From Crocinitomix sp044361315 (GTDB lineage Bacteria > Bacteroidota > Bacteroidia > Flavobacteriales_D > Crocinitomicaceae), in assembly GCA_044361315.1 (NCBI GenBank), contig JBIKJA010000008.1, positions 118,535 to 182,534 on the forward strand: 64,000 nt of DNA. Reading direction: 5' to 3'. Numbering within the stretch: position 1 is the first letter of the stretch; each line of letters begins with the position of its first letter. The position numbers and the translations under genes are program-made. The notes under the pieces were generated by a model that did not search any database, was not told where the DNA came from, and saw only the letters and a list, made by a program, of their open reading frames with translations. This document shows, in pieces, positions 16,632 to 26,129 of the stretch.

Positions 16632-18803
16632 GTGAAAAATTTATTCCTCATATTCTCTTTTTTTCTCAGTTGGCAACTGAGTGCTTCACACATTGTGGGG
16701 GGGGATATGTATTATGATTGTTTGGGTGGAAATACCTACCGAATTACCTTAAAAGTTTACCGCGATTGTTTGTCAGATGGTGCGGCTTTTGATCCAAGCG
16801 TTCCTATTACTGTTTTTAACGGCTCCTACGTTCAGATTGATGCATTCACGATTGCCTTTCCTGGAAGTGATGTTTTAGATGTTTTGTTAGACAATCCATG
16901 TATTACGTTGCCTTCGGATATTTGCGTGGAGGAAGCTATTTATCAAAAAGTTGTTACTTTGCCTCCTTCTGCAAATGGCTATATTTTATCATACCAACGT
17001 TGCTGCCGTGGACCTGCGGTGACTAATTTATTGGATCCAGCTGAACAGGGCTTAACTCTTCAAATTGACATCCCTGCTCCGGCTCTTGCTATCTGTAATA
17101 GCAGTGCTCGTTTTACAAATTATCCGCCCTTGGTTTTGTGTGCTGGGCAAGAGTTAATTTTTGATCATTCTGCGATTGATCCCGATGGAGATGATTTGGT
17201 CTATCAATTGTGTACACCATTTGCAGGAGGAACCGATTTAGATCCAGCGCCATCTCCGGCCAGTCCACCTCCGTATGATCCGATTATTTGGGCAGGCGGA
17301 ATTACGGAAACAGATCCTTTTGGGGCAGGAGATTTATCTATTGACCCAGTAACAGGAATTTTAACGGCTGTGCCTGGGGCACCGGGTTTGTATGTGGTGG
17401 GCGTCTGTGTGCAAGAATTTCGAGCGGGTGTTTTAATTAGTACCTCTCGCCGTGATTTTTTGTTTAGGGTGTTGAATTGCGACATTGAATTGGAAGCGGA
17501 AGTCGTTCCGCAAACCGAATTGGTTACATTTTTAAGTTTTTGCCAAGGATTAGATGTTGTTTTTGAAAACAATAGTTACGGTGGTGATTTCTATGTGTGG
17601 GATTTTGGAGTACCAGGAATTGTAACAGATGTCAGCACTGAATTTGAACCGACGTATACCTTTCCAAGTCCAGGTACCTACGAAGTTATGTTGGTGGTAA
17701 ATCCAGGATGGCCTTGTACCGACACTGCCACCGAAACATTTATTGTGCAAAATGCAATCACTGCGTATTTTGCCCCGCCAGGCCCGCAATGTATTGTAGG
17801 AAATAGTTTTGATTTTGTTGGGGAAGGAACCTATCCTCCTGCAGCCGATGGAACCATTTTTGAATGGGATTTTGGTGGATTTTCAGTTCCGCTCACTTCT
17901 AATCTTGAAAGCCCTACCAACGTTGTGTTTACAGCTGGCGGTCCACATACAGTTACCTATACCGTTACTTATGAGGTTTGTGAAGAAAGTCATACCGAAG
18001 AGATTTTTGTGTACGCCGAACCTACGATCGGTTTTAGTGTACCAGACGAGTTAAAATGTGCGCCTTATAGTGCGGTGTTTACGGATTTATCTTTTGCGCA
18101 TACCGAAATTTTCTATTTGTGGGATTTTGGGGACAGCATTGGAACTTCTTCCGAAGCAAATCCGACTTATATCTATAACGAAGTGGGTGTTTATGATGTG
18201 ACCTTAACCATTTGGACAACATCGGGATGTATTGATACGCTTACCTTAACCCGCGAAGATCTAATTGAGATTTTTCCAAAACCAACCGCTAATTTTACCG
18301 TGACACCAGAACAACAAGACGAGTATCACGCCGATTTCTTCTTTACAAACCTTTCAGAAGATGAGGTAGAGCATTGGTTTTATTTTGCTGATGGCTTTTT
18401 TTCTCAAGAAGAAACCGTTTGGCACAATTATAACGATCCTGGTGTTTATTATCCTTTTGTTATTGCCGAAAATGAATATGGATGTAGGGATCGTTTTTAT
18501 CAAAAGATTACGGTGACTCCTATTATTCCAGTTATTGTTCCAAATGCGTTTACGCCGGATGGTAATTCATTTAACAATATTTTCCAGCCGATTTTTTACG
18601 AAAGTCAAGTTTTCCAACTCTTTATTTACGACCGTTGGGGCGAGTTAATTTATTCGGCAAATGAATTTGAAGCTTCGTGGGACGGAACCTATCAAAATGG
18701 AATTATCGCACCTGATGGTGTGTATGTTTGGAAAATCATTTACACGGCCTTTGACACCAATTTGCCAGTAGAAATTGGAGGACATGTCACCTTGTTGAAA
18801 TAG
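16632..18803 (+). CDS. T9SS type-B surface protein with PKD domains
   Basis: 723 aa from a GTG start (no ATG is available near the signal peptide KNLFLIFSFFLSWQLSASH). The N-terminal part after SHIVGGDMYYDC is a cysteine-containing domain frequent in Bacteroidota adhesins. Three PKD-like domains follow (repeats of YVWDFG, FEWDFGG, YLWDFGD), and the C-terminus is the gliding-motility-associated type-B sorting domain (PNAFTPDGNSFNNIFQP ... FIYDRWGELIYS ... PDGVYVWKI). Type-B cargo usually needs a PorP/SprF-like partner for secretion; none is adjacent here. Likely an adhesin or surface layer protein. Confidence 0.88.
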   Translation: MKNLFLIFSFFLSWQLSASHIVGGDMYYDCLGGNTYRITLKVYRDCLSDGAAFDPSVPITVFNGSYVQIDAFTIAFPGSDVLDVLLDNPCITLPSDICVEEAIYQKVVTLPPSANGYILSYQRCCRGPAVTNLLDPAEQGLTLQIDIPAPALAICNSSARFTNYPPLVLCAGQELIFDHSAIDPDGDDLVYQLCTPFAGGTDLDPAPSPASPPPYDPIIWAGGITETDPFGAGDLSIDPVTGILTAVPGAPGLYVVGVCVQEFRAGVLISTSRRDFLFRVLNCDIELEAEVVPQTELVTFLSFCQGLDVVFENNSYGGDFYVWDFGVPGIVTDVSTEFEPTYTFPSPGTYEVMLVVNPGWPCTDTATETFIVQNAITAYFAPPGPQCIVGNSFDFVGEGTYPPAADGTIFEWDFGGFSVPLTSNLESPTNVVFTAGGPHTVTYTVTYEVCEESHTEEIFVYAEPTIGFSVPDELKCAPYSAVFTDLSFAHTEIFYLWDFGDSIGTSSEANPTYIYNEVGVYDVTLTIWTTSGCIDTLTLTREDLIEIFPKPTANFTVTPEQQDEYHADFFFTNLSEDEVEHWFYFADGFFSQEETVWHNYNDPGVYYPFVIAENEYGCRDRFYQKITVTPIIPVIVPNAFTPDGNSFNNIFQPIFYESQVFQLFIYDRWGELIYSANEFEASWDGTYQNGIIAPDGVYVWKIIYTAFDTNLPVEIGGHVTLLK

Positions 18804-19217
18804 TCATCTTTCCCGAAATTGTTCATAAGTTTTGTCTTTGAAAAAGAAAAAACATTAGACAAATTTCATCACCTTTGTGAGGCAAAAAAAAGCATTTTTT
18901 TGTTGGTGTTTTCCTATTTCAACCGAACAACACCAGTTCATTTTAACTTTTGGTAGAGTAAAAAATGAATGCCCTATTTTATCCGCTGTAAGGTGGATGT
19001 CAAAAAAATAGCATTTCATTGGCAGAACGTAAATTGTTTACGGTCTAATAGAATTATTTTGCGTTCAAAAGAATAGCAGAGGATTAATTTTTTGGTAGAA
19101 GTTATTCCATTGTAAAATTTTTAGATGGCACACGCCATCTAAAAATTTTACAATGGTTAATGCCAACATGACAAGTTGTTTAGGTTGGATTAAAATTAAC
19201 AACTAAAAAAAATTAAA
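18804..19217. other. Structure-rich intergenic gap
   Basis: No gene. Several inverted repeats follow each other: GGTGTT/AACACC (about 18906-18936), an imperfect long stem with arms AATGAATGCCCTATTTT and AAAATAGCATTTCATT (about 18967-19022), CGTAAA-TTG-TTTACG (about 19028-19042) and the perfect 23-bp palindrome listed separately. The 10-mer TTTTGGTAGA occurs twice (about 18949 and 19090). Confidence 0.6.
19107..19156. repeat. Perfect 23-bp hairpin with ACAC loop
   Basis: Arms 19107-19129 and 19134-19156 are exact reverse complements; the loop is ACAC. The arm starts CCATTGTAAAATTTTTAG and ends ATGGC at the loop. There is no run of T beyond it, so it is not a standard terminator. It could be a palindromic repeat element or a stable RNA/cruciform structure. 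Confidence 0.85.
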
Positions 19218-20426
19218 ATGCAGCGTTCAATTGTGCACATGGATTTAGATACCTTTTTTGTTTCGTGTGAGCGTTTAATGGACAGTCGATTAAATGGGAA
19301 ACCCGTATTAATTGGCGGAACATCTGACCGAGGAGTAGTGGCTTCTTGTTCGTACGAGGCAAGGACCTTTGGCGTACATTCGGCAATGCCAATGCGAATG
19401 GCAAAACAATTGTGTCCCGAGGCGATTATTTTACGGGGAAACACAGGTGTTTATACAAAATATTCGGAGTTAGTTACGGATATTATAAAAGACACTGTGC
19501 CGCTTTATGAAAAATCGTCAATTGATGAGTTTTATGTGGATTTAACAGGCATGGATAAATTTTTTGGCTGTCAGCAAATCGCAACAGACTTAAGGGCTAA
19601 AATAATACGTGAATCTGGTTTGCCCATTTCCTTTGGATTGTCTTTGAATAAAACGGTTTCTAAAATTGCCACTGGCGAGGCGAAACCAAACAACCAAATT
19701 ACCATTGTGAAAGGTCAAGAAAAAAGCTTTTTGGCTCCTTTATCTGTGCGAAAAATTCCTTCTGTTGGCGAAAAAACCTACCGAACTTTGTGCGATTTAG
19801 GGGTGAAAAATATTGTTTCCATTCAAGAAATGCCAATTGAGGTAATGGAAAAGGTATTTGGAAAAAATGGGATTAGCATTTGGCACAAGGCGAATGGAAT
19901 TGATTTATCGCCTGTTATTCCTTATCACGAACGCAAATCTATTTCCACCGAACGCACATTTGACCGCGACACCATTGATGTCCGAAAATTGGAAGGATTA
20001 ATGACGGCAATGGCAGAAAATTTAGCTTTTCAACTTCGCCGAGGAGGTAAATTAACGGCTTGTTTAACAGTTAAAATTCGCTATTCGGATTTTCAGACCT
20101 ATACACTCCAAAAAATGATTCCTTACAGCGCTGTCGATCATCAAATTTTACCAATTGTATTGGAGCTTTTCCGAAAATTATATAATCGGCGTTTGCTGGT
20201 GCGCTTAATTGGTGTTCGATTTAGTCATTTGGTAGATGGTGGACATCAAATTAGTTTATTCGAAAATCCAACCACCCTAAAATTGTACCAAGCCATGGAT
20301 CATATTCGCGAACGCTACGGCGACCGCTCAATTATGCGCGCCTCTGGTTTTGAAGCAAAAAGTATCAGCCGTTGGAATCCTTTTACGGGTGAGCCGCCTC
20401 CACTTTTGGCGAATCGGAGGGTTTAG
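19218..20426 (+). CDS. dinB: DNA polymerase IV (Y-family, translesion)
   Basis: 402 aa. It copies past damaged bases in DNA. Catalytic carboxylates are visible in HMDLDTFF (Asp9) and SSIDEFYVDL (Asp103, Glu104). The palm (GVVASCSYEARTFGVHSAMP), thumb with helix-hairpin-helix (SVGEKTYRTLCDLGVKNI) and little-finger domains are in order. A clamp-binding motif QISLF lies near 345, so it probably binds DnaN. No LexA-type operator was seen; the upstream gap contains the long perfect hairpin. Confidence 0.93.
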   Translation: MQRSIVHMDLDTFFVSCERLMDSRLNGKPVLIGGTSDRGVVASCSYEARTFGVHSAMPMRMAKQLCPEAIILRGNTGVYTKYSELVTDIIKDTVPLYEKSSIDEFYVDLTGMDKFFGCQQIATDLRAKIIRESGLPISFGLSLNKTVSKIATGEAKPNNQITIVKGQEKSFLAPLSVRKIPSVGEKTYRTLCDLGVKNIVSIQEMPIEVMEKVFGKNGISIWHKANGIDLSPVIPYHERKSISTERTFDRDTIDVRKLEGLMTAMAENLAFQLRRGGKLTACLTVKIRYSDFQTYTLQKMIPYSAVDHQILPIVLELFRKLYNRRLLVRLIGVRFSHLVDGGHQISLFENPTTLKLYQAMDHIRERYGDRSIMRASGFEAKSISRWNPFTGEPPPLLANRRV

Positions 20427-20458
20427 TTTATTAAACTAATTGGCCAATTCTTACCCAA

Positions 20459-21766
20459 TTAATCCGCTAAAATTTCTTCTGTTAAATCAATAATTTGAAC
20501 AAAAGAAATTGAATTTTTATTCTTTTTAAGAATCGAAAACTCGTAATTTTCTATGACAATTTTATCTTTTGGCGATGGGATTTTTCCGAATTTTAAGATC
20601 AAAAAGCCAGCAAGGGTTTCGTATTGTTCGTCTTTTTCGATTGGATGCGGTAACATTTCGTTAATGTCATCAATGGGCGATGAAGCGATTACATTGTAGG
20701 TTTTCTCACCAACTTTTTCAACGATTGAAATTTCGTTATCGTATTCATCTTGAATTTCGCCTACCAATTCTTCCAGAATATCCTCCATGGTGATGATTCC
20801 TTCCGTTCCTCCATATTCATCTACAACCAAGGCCATTTGTTGGTGTTTGATCTGAAATTCGTTGAGCAATTTTCCAATGCTTTTAGTTTCCGGAACCACC
20901 ATCATATTTCGCATAATGCTTCGGATATTAATTGGTTCGTTTTTTCGGAAGGAAATTAGGATGTCTTTTAAATAGACGACCCCTACAATGGTGTCTATGC
21001 TTTTATCGTAGCATGGAATTCTGGTATAACTTTCTTCAATTATTTTGTCGATAGTGGCGTCATTAAATTCATTGATATCGATTGCGAAAACTTGGGTACG
21101 CGGCACCATAATTTGTTTTGCTGTTTGTTCAGAAAAATCAAACGCATTTTTAATGATGCGATATTCGGCATCATCAATTTCACCACTTGCTTGACCTTGT
21201 TGCACCAAGTATTGTAATTCTTTACTGCTATGAACATCTGAACCGTGCACATTTGAAATTCCGATGGTTTTGAGCAGAAAATTTGCAATACCATTTAAAA
21301 TCCAGATAAATGGGCGGAAAATGATGAAGAAAAACTGTAATGGATAGGCGATAAAGAGGGTTGTTTTTTCAGATCGTTGAATGGCTAAAGATTTAGGAGC
21401 AAGTTCTCCAAAAACAATGTGAAGAATAGTAATTAAAGCAAATGCTATGGGTAGTGCAATGTCATGCGCTAATTCTGGTTCAATTTCAAAACCAACTAAA
21501 TGCATGAGGCTAATAATCATTTTGGAAACAACTGGCTCGCCGATCCAACCTAATCCTAAACTAGCTAAGGTAATACCAAGTTGCGTGGCAGCAAGGTATC
21601 CGTCTAAATGAGAAACAATGTGTTTGGATAAAATCGCCATGCGATTTCCTTCTTTTACTTTGACCTCAAGCTGTGAAGCTCGAACTTTGACAATGGCAAA
21701 TTCGGCCGCAACAAAAAAACCATTAAAAAAAACTAAAAGAAGAGTAATAACTATATCAGAGACCAT
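20459..21766 (-). CDS. CNNM/CorC-type membrane protein (hemolysin family)
   Basis: 435 aa. A DUF21/CNNM membrane domain (about 1-190, four helices: VITLLLVFFNGFFVAAEFAIVKVR; GYLAATQLGITLASLGLGWIG), two CBS domains (about 200-340; MVPRTQVFAIDIN, VVDEYGGTEGIITMEDILEE) and a CorC/HlyC C-terminal domain. Relatives export Mg or Na ions; the older name is hemolysin. It resembles gldE in this window in architecture but not closely. The ATG is preceded at 23 bases by a consensus -7 box. Confidence 0.9.
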   Translation of the reverse strand: MVSDIVITLLLVFFNGFFVAAEFAIVKVRASQLEVKVKEGNRMAILSKHIVSHLDGYLAATQLGITLASLGLGWIGEPVVSKMIISLMHLVGFEIEPELAHDIALPIAFALITILHIVFGELAPKSLAIQRSEKTTLFIAYPLQFFFIIFRPFIWILNGIANFLLKTIGISNVHGSDVHSSKELQYLVQQGQASGEIDDAEYRIIKNAFDFSEQTAKQIMVPRTQVFAIDINEFNDATIDKIIEESYTRIPCYDKSIDTIVGVVYLKDILISFRKNEPINIRSIMRNMMVVPETKSIGKLLNEFQIKHQQMALVVDEYGGTEGIITMEDILEELVGEIQDEYDNEISIVEKVGEKTYNVIASSPIDDINEMLPHPIEKDEQYETLAGFLILKFGKIPSPKDKIVIENYEFSILKKNKNSISFVQIIDLTEEILAD

Positions 21767-22075
21767 GAAAAGAAAAACATTTTAAAGGACAAATTTAGCG
21801 TAAAAATTAATTAATGCACGTTAAATTTTTAATAGAACGGTCTCAGAGTTCAAAACTAAGTCTTTGAATGCGAGGTAAACTTTGTTTCTTGTGGTTTTAG
21901 ATCCTTGTTGCAGTATGGATTTGCCAATAGATGGATTGGTTAAATGGGCAGAATGAGCTTCAACTTTTATTCGTGGAATTATTTTATATGATTTATGTCA
22001 TTTTATTGGATTTATGACATTAGTATGACAAAGCGAGTTGAATTAATAAGGAATTTTGACGGACAAATTTAGAAG
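21767..22075. other. Divergent promoter region of the CNNM gene and hemA
   Basis: A TAAATTTG box on the minus strand at 21790-21797 serves the CNNM gene. On the hemA side I see no full consensus box; GGTAAACTTTG near 21880 is close. Nothing else is recognised. Confidence 0.4.
21790..21797 (-). promoter_or_regulatory. Candidate -7 box for the CNNM gene
   Basis: Minus strand TAAATTTG, 23 bases before the ATG. Confidence 0.45.
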
Positions 22076-23299
22076 GTGGTTAAATTTAACATTATAGCAT
22101 TTACGCACAATAGTATTGGGCTGGCACAGTTGGGGAAATTCCATTTGGAAAAAGAGGAGATTGCGCCAAAAATGAATGCCTTAAAATTGTTGCTTGGGTT
22201 GGATGAATTGATGTACCTATCGACCTGCAACCGAGTGGAGTTTGTTTTTGTGCAGCACCAACCAGTTGATCATACGATGATTCAAAATTTAGTACAAAGG
22301 TTTATTCCTGATTTTGATGGTGCTTTTGTGAATGAAATTGCTCAAAAAGCGAGGCATTGGAATGGGATTAATGCAGTGAATCATTTAATTGAAGTGGCGT
22401 GTTCGTTAGATTCGATGGTGTTGGGTGAGCGCGAAATTATTACCCAAGTGCGCAATGCTTATACGTTGGCGAAAAAAGAGGGTTTGTCAGGTGATGTGAT
22501 TCGGATTGTGATGCGCCAAACGATTGAAACTGCCAAGAAAGTGTACACAGAAACGGCGCTTTCCGAACGTTCAGTTTCGGTGGTTTCATTGGCTTACCAA
22601 GAACTCATGAAGCATAAATTACCCAAAAACCCAAAAATTTTGGTGATTGGGGCTGGGGTGACGAATCAAAATTTATGTAAATTTTTAAAAAAAGATGGTT
22701 TAACGGATTGGGTTGTATTTAACAGGACGTACGAAAACGCGGTGCTTTTTACCGAAAATTTGGGAGGAACGCCCATGCGCTTGGACGAATTACAAAATTA
22801 CACAGGTGGGTTTGATGTAATTTTAACGTGTACCGGTGCGGCGCAACCTGTGCTTACGCCAAACATTTACCAAAGTATTTTGCGCGATTCTAAAACGAAA
22901 GTAATTGTTGATTTGGCGATTCCTGCGGATGTGGATGCGACCGTTTGTAAGGCGTATCCTGTTCACTACATTTCTGTTGAAACCTTGAAAGAAATTTCGG
23001 ATAAAAATTTATTGTTACGGCGGCAAGAATTGCTAAAAGTTCGCCAACTAATTTTTTCAGCTTTGGAAGATTTTAAAGCGATTTTTGAAATGCGCCAAGT
23101 GGAGATAAAAATGCAAGCCATTCCTACCCACGTGAAGGCAATTCGACAAAAGGCGATGGAAGAGATTTTTCACAAAGACGTAGAGGAAATGGATGAAAAA
23201 TCGAAACAAATACTTCATAAAATATTAAATTATATGGAGAAAAAATATGTGAGTGTGCCGATGATTATGGCCAAAGAAATGCTCACAAAAATTAATTAG
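22076..23299 (+). CDS. hemA: Glutamyl-tRNA reductase
   Basis: 407 aa, GTG start. It reduces the glutamyl group of Glu-tRNA to glutamate-1-semialdehyde, the first step of tetrapyrrole synthesis. The catalytic Cys51 lies in LSTCNRVEF, followed by the substrate motif DSMVLGEREIITQVRNAY, the NADPH-binding domain (ILVIGAGVTNQNLCKFL) and a C-terminal dimerisation helix. It is the first gene of hemA-hemC-hemD, 12 bases before hemC. Confidence 0.94.
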   Translation: MVKFNIIAFTHNSIGLAQLGKFHLEKEEIAPKMNALKLLLGLDELMYLSTCNRVEFVFVQHQPVDHTMIQNLVQRFIPDFDGAFVNEIAQKARHWNGINAVNHLIEVACSLDSMVLGEREIITQVRNAYTLAKKEGLSGDVIRIVMRQTIETAKKVYTETALSERSVSVVSLAYQELMKHKLPKNPKILVIGAGVTNQNLCKFLKKDGLTDWVVFNRTYENAVLFTENLGGTPMRLDELQNYTGGFDVILTCTGAAQPVLTPNIYQSILRDSKTKVIVDLAIPADVDATVCKAYPVHYISVETLKEISDKNLLLRRQELLKVRQLIFSALEDFKAIFEMRQVEIKMQAIPTHVKAIRQKAMEEIFHKDVEEMDEKSKQILHKILNYMEKKYVSVPMIMAKEMLTKIN

Positions 23300-23311
23300 A
23301 TTTGGTATAAG

Positions 23312-24208
23312 ATGGAGTTAATTATTGGATCTAGAGGAAGTGATTTAGCCTTGTGGCAAGCAAATTTTATAAAAGATAGTTTGGAAAAACTTGGGCATTC
23401 CGTTTCGATACAAATTATTTTGACTAAAGGGGATAAAATTCAGAATTTGAGTTTTGACAAGTTGGAGGGCAAAGGATTTTTTACCAAAGAAATTGAAGAG
23501 GCTTTGGTGAATGGAGAAATTGATATCGCGGTGCATTCGCACAAGGATTTAGAAACGGTTTCACCAGAAGGTTTGATGATTGGAGCGGTTTCGTATCGGG
23601 AAAATCCAACAGATCAATTATTAATTCGCGCGAGTGCTTTGGCGCCTGACAAATTGATGCAATTAAAAGAAAATGCACTAGTTGGCACCTCTTCATCGCG
23701 GCGTAAAACGCAATTAATTCGAATGCGAGATGATTTGGTTTTAAAAGATTTGCGTGGGAATGTTCCAACACGGGTAAATAAATTATTAAACGGTGATTAC
23801 GATGCCATTGTTTTGGCTAGCGCAGGGTTGGCAAGATTAAAGTTGGATTTATCTGGATTAGTCTGCATTGAATTGGATCCGACACAATTTGTTCCTGCTC
23901 CAGCGCAAGGCGTTTTGGCGATTCAAATCCGTGAAAATGATGTAGAATTGGCTGAGGTTCTTAAAGCCATTCACCACGAGGACGTGGCCGAAGTGATTAA
24001 AATTGAGCGTGATATTTTACGTTTATTTGCCGGTGGATGTCAATTGCCTTTGGGCGTTTACGTTGAAAAGGAAGAAGGGATTTGGAAAATTAATGTGAGT
24101 TATGCACCAAGTGTTGATGAAGCGGCGACGGTTTGTTATTACGAGGTAGAAAACACCGAAGATATAGCAGAAATTATTGTGGAAGATTTGAGACGTGGCG
24201 AAGATTAA
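23312..24208 (+). CDS. hemC: Hydroxymethylbilane synthase (porphobilinogen deaminase)
   Basis: 298 aa. It links four porphobilinogens into hydroxymethylbilane. Seen are IGSRGSDLALWQAN, the Asp of VHSHKDLE, GTSSSRRKTQLIRMR, the PAPAQGVLAIQ motif, and the cofactor-bearing Cys in FAGGCQLPLG (about 243). The 3' end overlaps hemD by 14 bases. Confidence 0.95.
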   Translation: MELIIGSRGSDLALWQANFIKDSLEKLGHSVSIQIILTKGDKIQNLSFDKLEGKGFFTKEIEEALVNGEIDIAVHSHKDLETVSPEGLMIGAVSYRENPTDQLLIRASALAPDKLMQLKENALVGTSSSRRKTQLIRMRDDLVLKDLRGNVPTRVNKLLNGDYDAIVLASAGLARLKLDLSGLVCIELDPTQFVPAPAQGVLAIQIRENDVELAEVLKAIHHEDVAEVIKIERDILRLFAGGCQLPLGVYVEKEEGIWKINVSYAPSVDEAATVCYYEVENTEDIAEIIVEDLRRGED

Positions 24209-24872
24209 ACAAATTCTAATTACTTCCGAAGCCAATGGTTTTCCCAAATTGGTAAAATGGTGCAGTGAACGTGAAATTTCGTTAGTTTGTCAACCATTAA
24301 TTAAAATTGAACCAATAAAGAACCTTGCAATTCCTCAAACAGATTGGATTTTTTTTAACTCACCAAAAGGAGCAAAAGCCTATTTAGAAAATTATCCTGT
24401 TTTTGCTTCAAAAATTGGTGTTTTGGGACTTGGTACTGCTAAAATAGTGAAATTATTTTGCCCAACTATTGATTTTTGTGGTGATTCTAATCACTCAATC
24501 CCTGAAATTGGGGAAAATTTTAACAGCCAATTACTTCCACACGAAACGGTGTTTTTACCCATCAGTGACCGCTCTAAAAAATCGATTGTCAAACACATTT
24601 CGCCAAGACGCAAATTTGAATTAGTAACCTATCACACCACATTAATACCAATAAAATTTTCGCAAGATTTTGATGTTTTAATTTTCACCAGTCCTTCCAA
24701 TTTTTTGAGTTACGTTAGGTTAAATGAACTACCACCCAACCAAATTTATGTGGCATTTGGAAAAACGACGCAAGCAAGCATGGCGTATTTAAAAAAGGTA
24801 GAGGTGTTAAAATCGCCCAATGAAAATGCGGTGATTGAATTTTTGGAAAGTCAACTTGGCTCTGTCAGCTGA
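24195..24872 (+). CDS. hemD: Uroporphyrinogen-III synthase
   Basis: 225 aa. The GTG start lies inside hemC (14-base overlap). HemD sequences are poorly conserved, but the two-lobed pattern is present (DWIFFNSPKGAKAYLE; FDVLIFTSPSNFLSYV; IYVAFGKTTQASM), and position after hemC is diagnostic. It cyclises hydroxymethylbilane with inversion of ring D. The 3' end overlaps the converging lspA gene by 22 bases. Confidence 0.88.
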   Translation: MAKIKQILITSEANGFPKLVKWCSEREISLVCQPLIKIEPIKNLAIPQTDWIFFNSPKGAKAYLENYPVFASKIGVLGLGTAKIVKLFCPTIDFCGDSNHSIPEIGENFNSQLLPHETVFLPISDRSKKSIVKHISPRRKFELVTYHTTLIPIKFSQDFDVLIFTSPSNFLSYVRLNELPPNQIYVAFGKTTQASMAYLKKVEVLKSPNENAVIEFLESQLGSVS

Positions 24873-25594
24873 GGTTCTTCTGTTTTTTCTGGATTTGCAG
24901 GAGGTGTTGGTTTCCGGAAAAATTTACGGTACCTAACAATGATTAATCCAACTCCAACGGAAATTGAAAGATCTGCCAAATTCCAAATAGCGCCAAAAAT
25001 TTCTTTCCCAGGATGAATGTCGATGAGGTTGCCGCCACCTAAAAATTCTGGTAAATTAAGGTCGATGATGGGAGTCCAACTTGGATAAACGGTCGTAAAT
25101 TGAAACATATCCACTACACTACCTAACATAAAACCATGCGGACGAAGCATTGGTTGACGTGTGAGGGGATCAAAAAGATAATCCCCTTCCGAATCTTTGG
25201 CAATGTTCCAATACTGTTCGAGGTTGACATCCCAAATTAGGTCATAAAACAATCCATCAATTAAGTTACCTGTTGCTCCAGCAAAAACCAACGCCACCGC
25301 AATTAATAATCCTTTTGGAGAGTTATTTTCTAAAATTAACTTTCGGATGTACCAACCAATCCCTATAATGGCGGCTAGTCTAAATAAGGTTAAGAAATAT
25401 TTTGGCATTGCTCCTTCGCCCAATGTTGCGCCAAAAGCCATGCCTCTATTTTCGATGTAATACAATTGGAAAAAACCGTCAATGACAGGAATTGCTCCAC
25501 TATCATGCGGAACCATGCTAGTTTTAACCCAAATTTTAATAATTTGGTCAAGGAGTAAAATTACTCCGATAAGAATGATTACTTTTTTTCCCAA
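24851..25594 (-). CDS. lspA: Lipoprotein signal peptidase
   Basis: 247 aa, longer than the roughly 165 aa of proteobacterial enzymes. It cleaves prolipoproteins at the lipobox. The two catalytic aspartates are in GATGNLIDGLFYD and NLADLSISVG, and the NRGMAFG motif is present. The extra length comes from an insertion of roughly 60-70 residues between the two Asp motifs (around DVNLEQYWNIAKD to NLPEFLGGG), which is common in Bacteroidota LspA, and a Pro/Glu-rich tail. It lies 9 bases after the DksA-like gene, probably one operon. Confidence 0.93.
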   Translation of the reverse strand: MGKKVIILIGVILLLDQIIKIWVKTSMVPHDSGAIPVIDGFFQLYYIENRGMAFGATLGEGAMPKYFLTLFRLAAIIGIGWYIRKLILENNSPKGLLIAVALVFAGATGNLIDGLFYDLIWDVNLEQYWNIAKDSEGDYLFDPLTRQPMLRPHGFMLGSVVDMFQFTTVYPSWTPIIDLNLPEFLGGGNLIDIHPGKEIFGAIWNLADLSISVGVGLIIVRYRKFFRKPTPPANPEKTEEPQLTEPS

Positions 25595-25603
25595 AACAAA
25601 AAA

Positions 25604-25981
25604 CTATCCTTGAGCTCTTTTTGCTTCGATACTTAATGTAGCGTGAGGCACCAACATTAAACGTTGTTTTTGGATTAATTGTCCAGTTTCTCTACAAATG
25701 CCGTAGGTCTTGTTCTCGATACGAATCAAAGCATTTTTAAGATTTTGGATAAATTTTTCTTGACGAACAGCCAATTGAGCCATTTCTTCTCGTGACATGG
25801 TTTCAGATCCATCTTCCATCATATTAAATGATCGTCCTGTATCATCAGTTCCGTGATCATCACTATGATCTAACTGGCCACGTAATAAATCTAAATCCAG
25901 TTGGGCTTCAATTAATTTTGCCTCAATAAGAACTTTAAATTCTTTTAAGTCACTATCTGAATATCTAACTAAATCTGCCAT
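25604..25981 (-). CDS. DksA/TraR-family regulator with degenerate zinc site
   Basis: 125 aa from the ATG at 25981 (MADLVRYSDSDLKEFK). An upstream in-frame start at 26011 would lie inside the promoter box. A long coiled-coil N-terminal half (DLKEFKVLIEAKLIEAQLDLD) is followed by the DksA-type globular part (NALIRIENKTYGICRETGQLI) and the C-terminal phrase LVPHATLSIEAK. Only one of the four zinc cysteines remains (GICRETG). DksA relatives bind RNA polymerase in the secondary channel; the role of this Bacteroidota branch is not established. Confidence 0.88.
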   Translation of the reverse strand: MADLVRYSDSDLKEFKVLIEAKLIEAQLDLDLLRGQLDHSDDHGTDDTGRSFNMMEDGSETMSREEMAQLAVRQEKFIQNLKNALIRIENKTYGICRETGQLIQKQRLMLVPHATLSIEAKRAQG

Positions 25982-26008
25982 GCGCTGTCTTATTTCTTGA
26001 TTAAAGAG

Positions 26009-26016
26009 CAAATATA
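26009..26016 (-). promoter_or_regulatory. Candidate -7 box for the dksA-like gene and lspA
   Basis: Minus strand TATATTTG, 27 bases before the ATG at 25981; it settles the start choice. Confidence 0.5.
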
Positions 26017-26129
26017 ATTCATTTCTCCCAAGATGCTACCATTTAACATATAATTTCTGAAAACTTAAACTTAATACGCACTGAGGTGTTCTTTATTCTT
26101 AATTTTATGAAATAATTTAGGATTCAAAA

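Noticed and set aside
19150..19195. GCCAAC ... GTTGTTTAGGTTGG considered as an integron attC site
   Set aside because: The paired boxes do not fit the R/L box pattern, and no integron integrase or cassette array is near.
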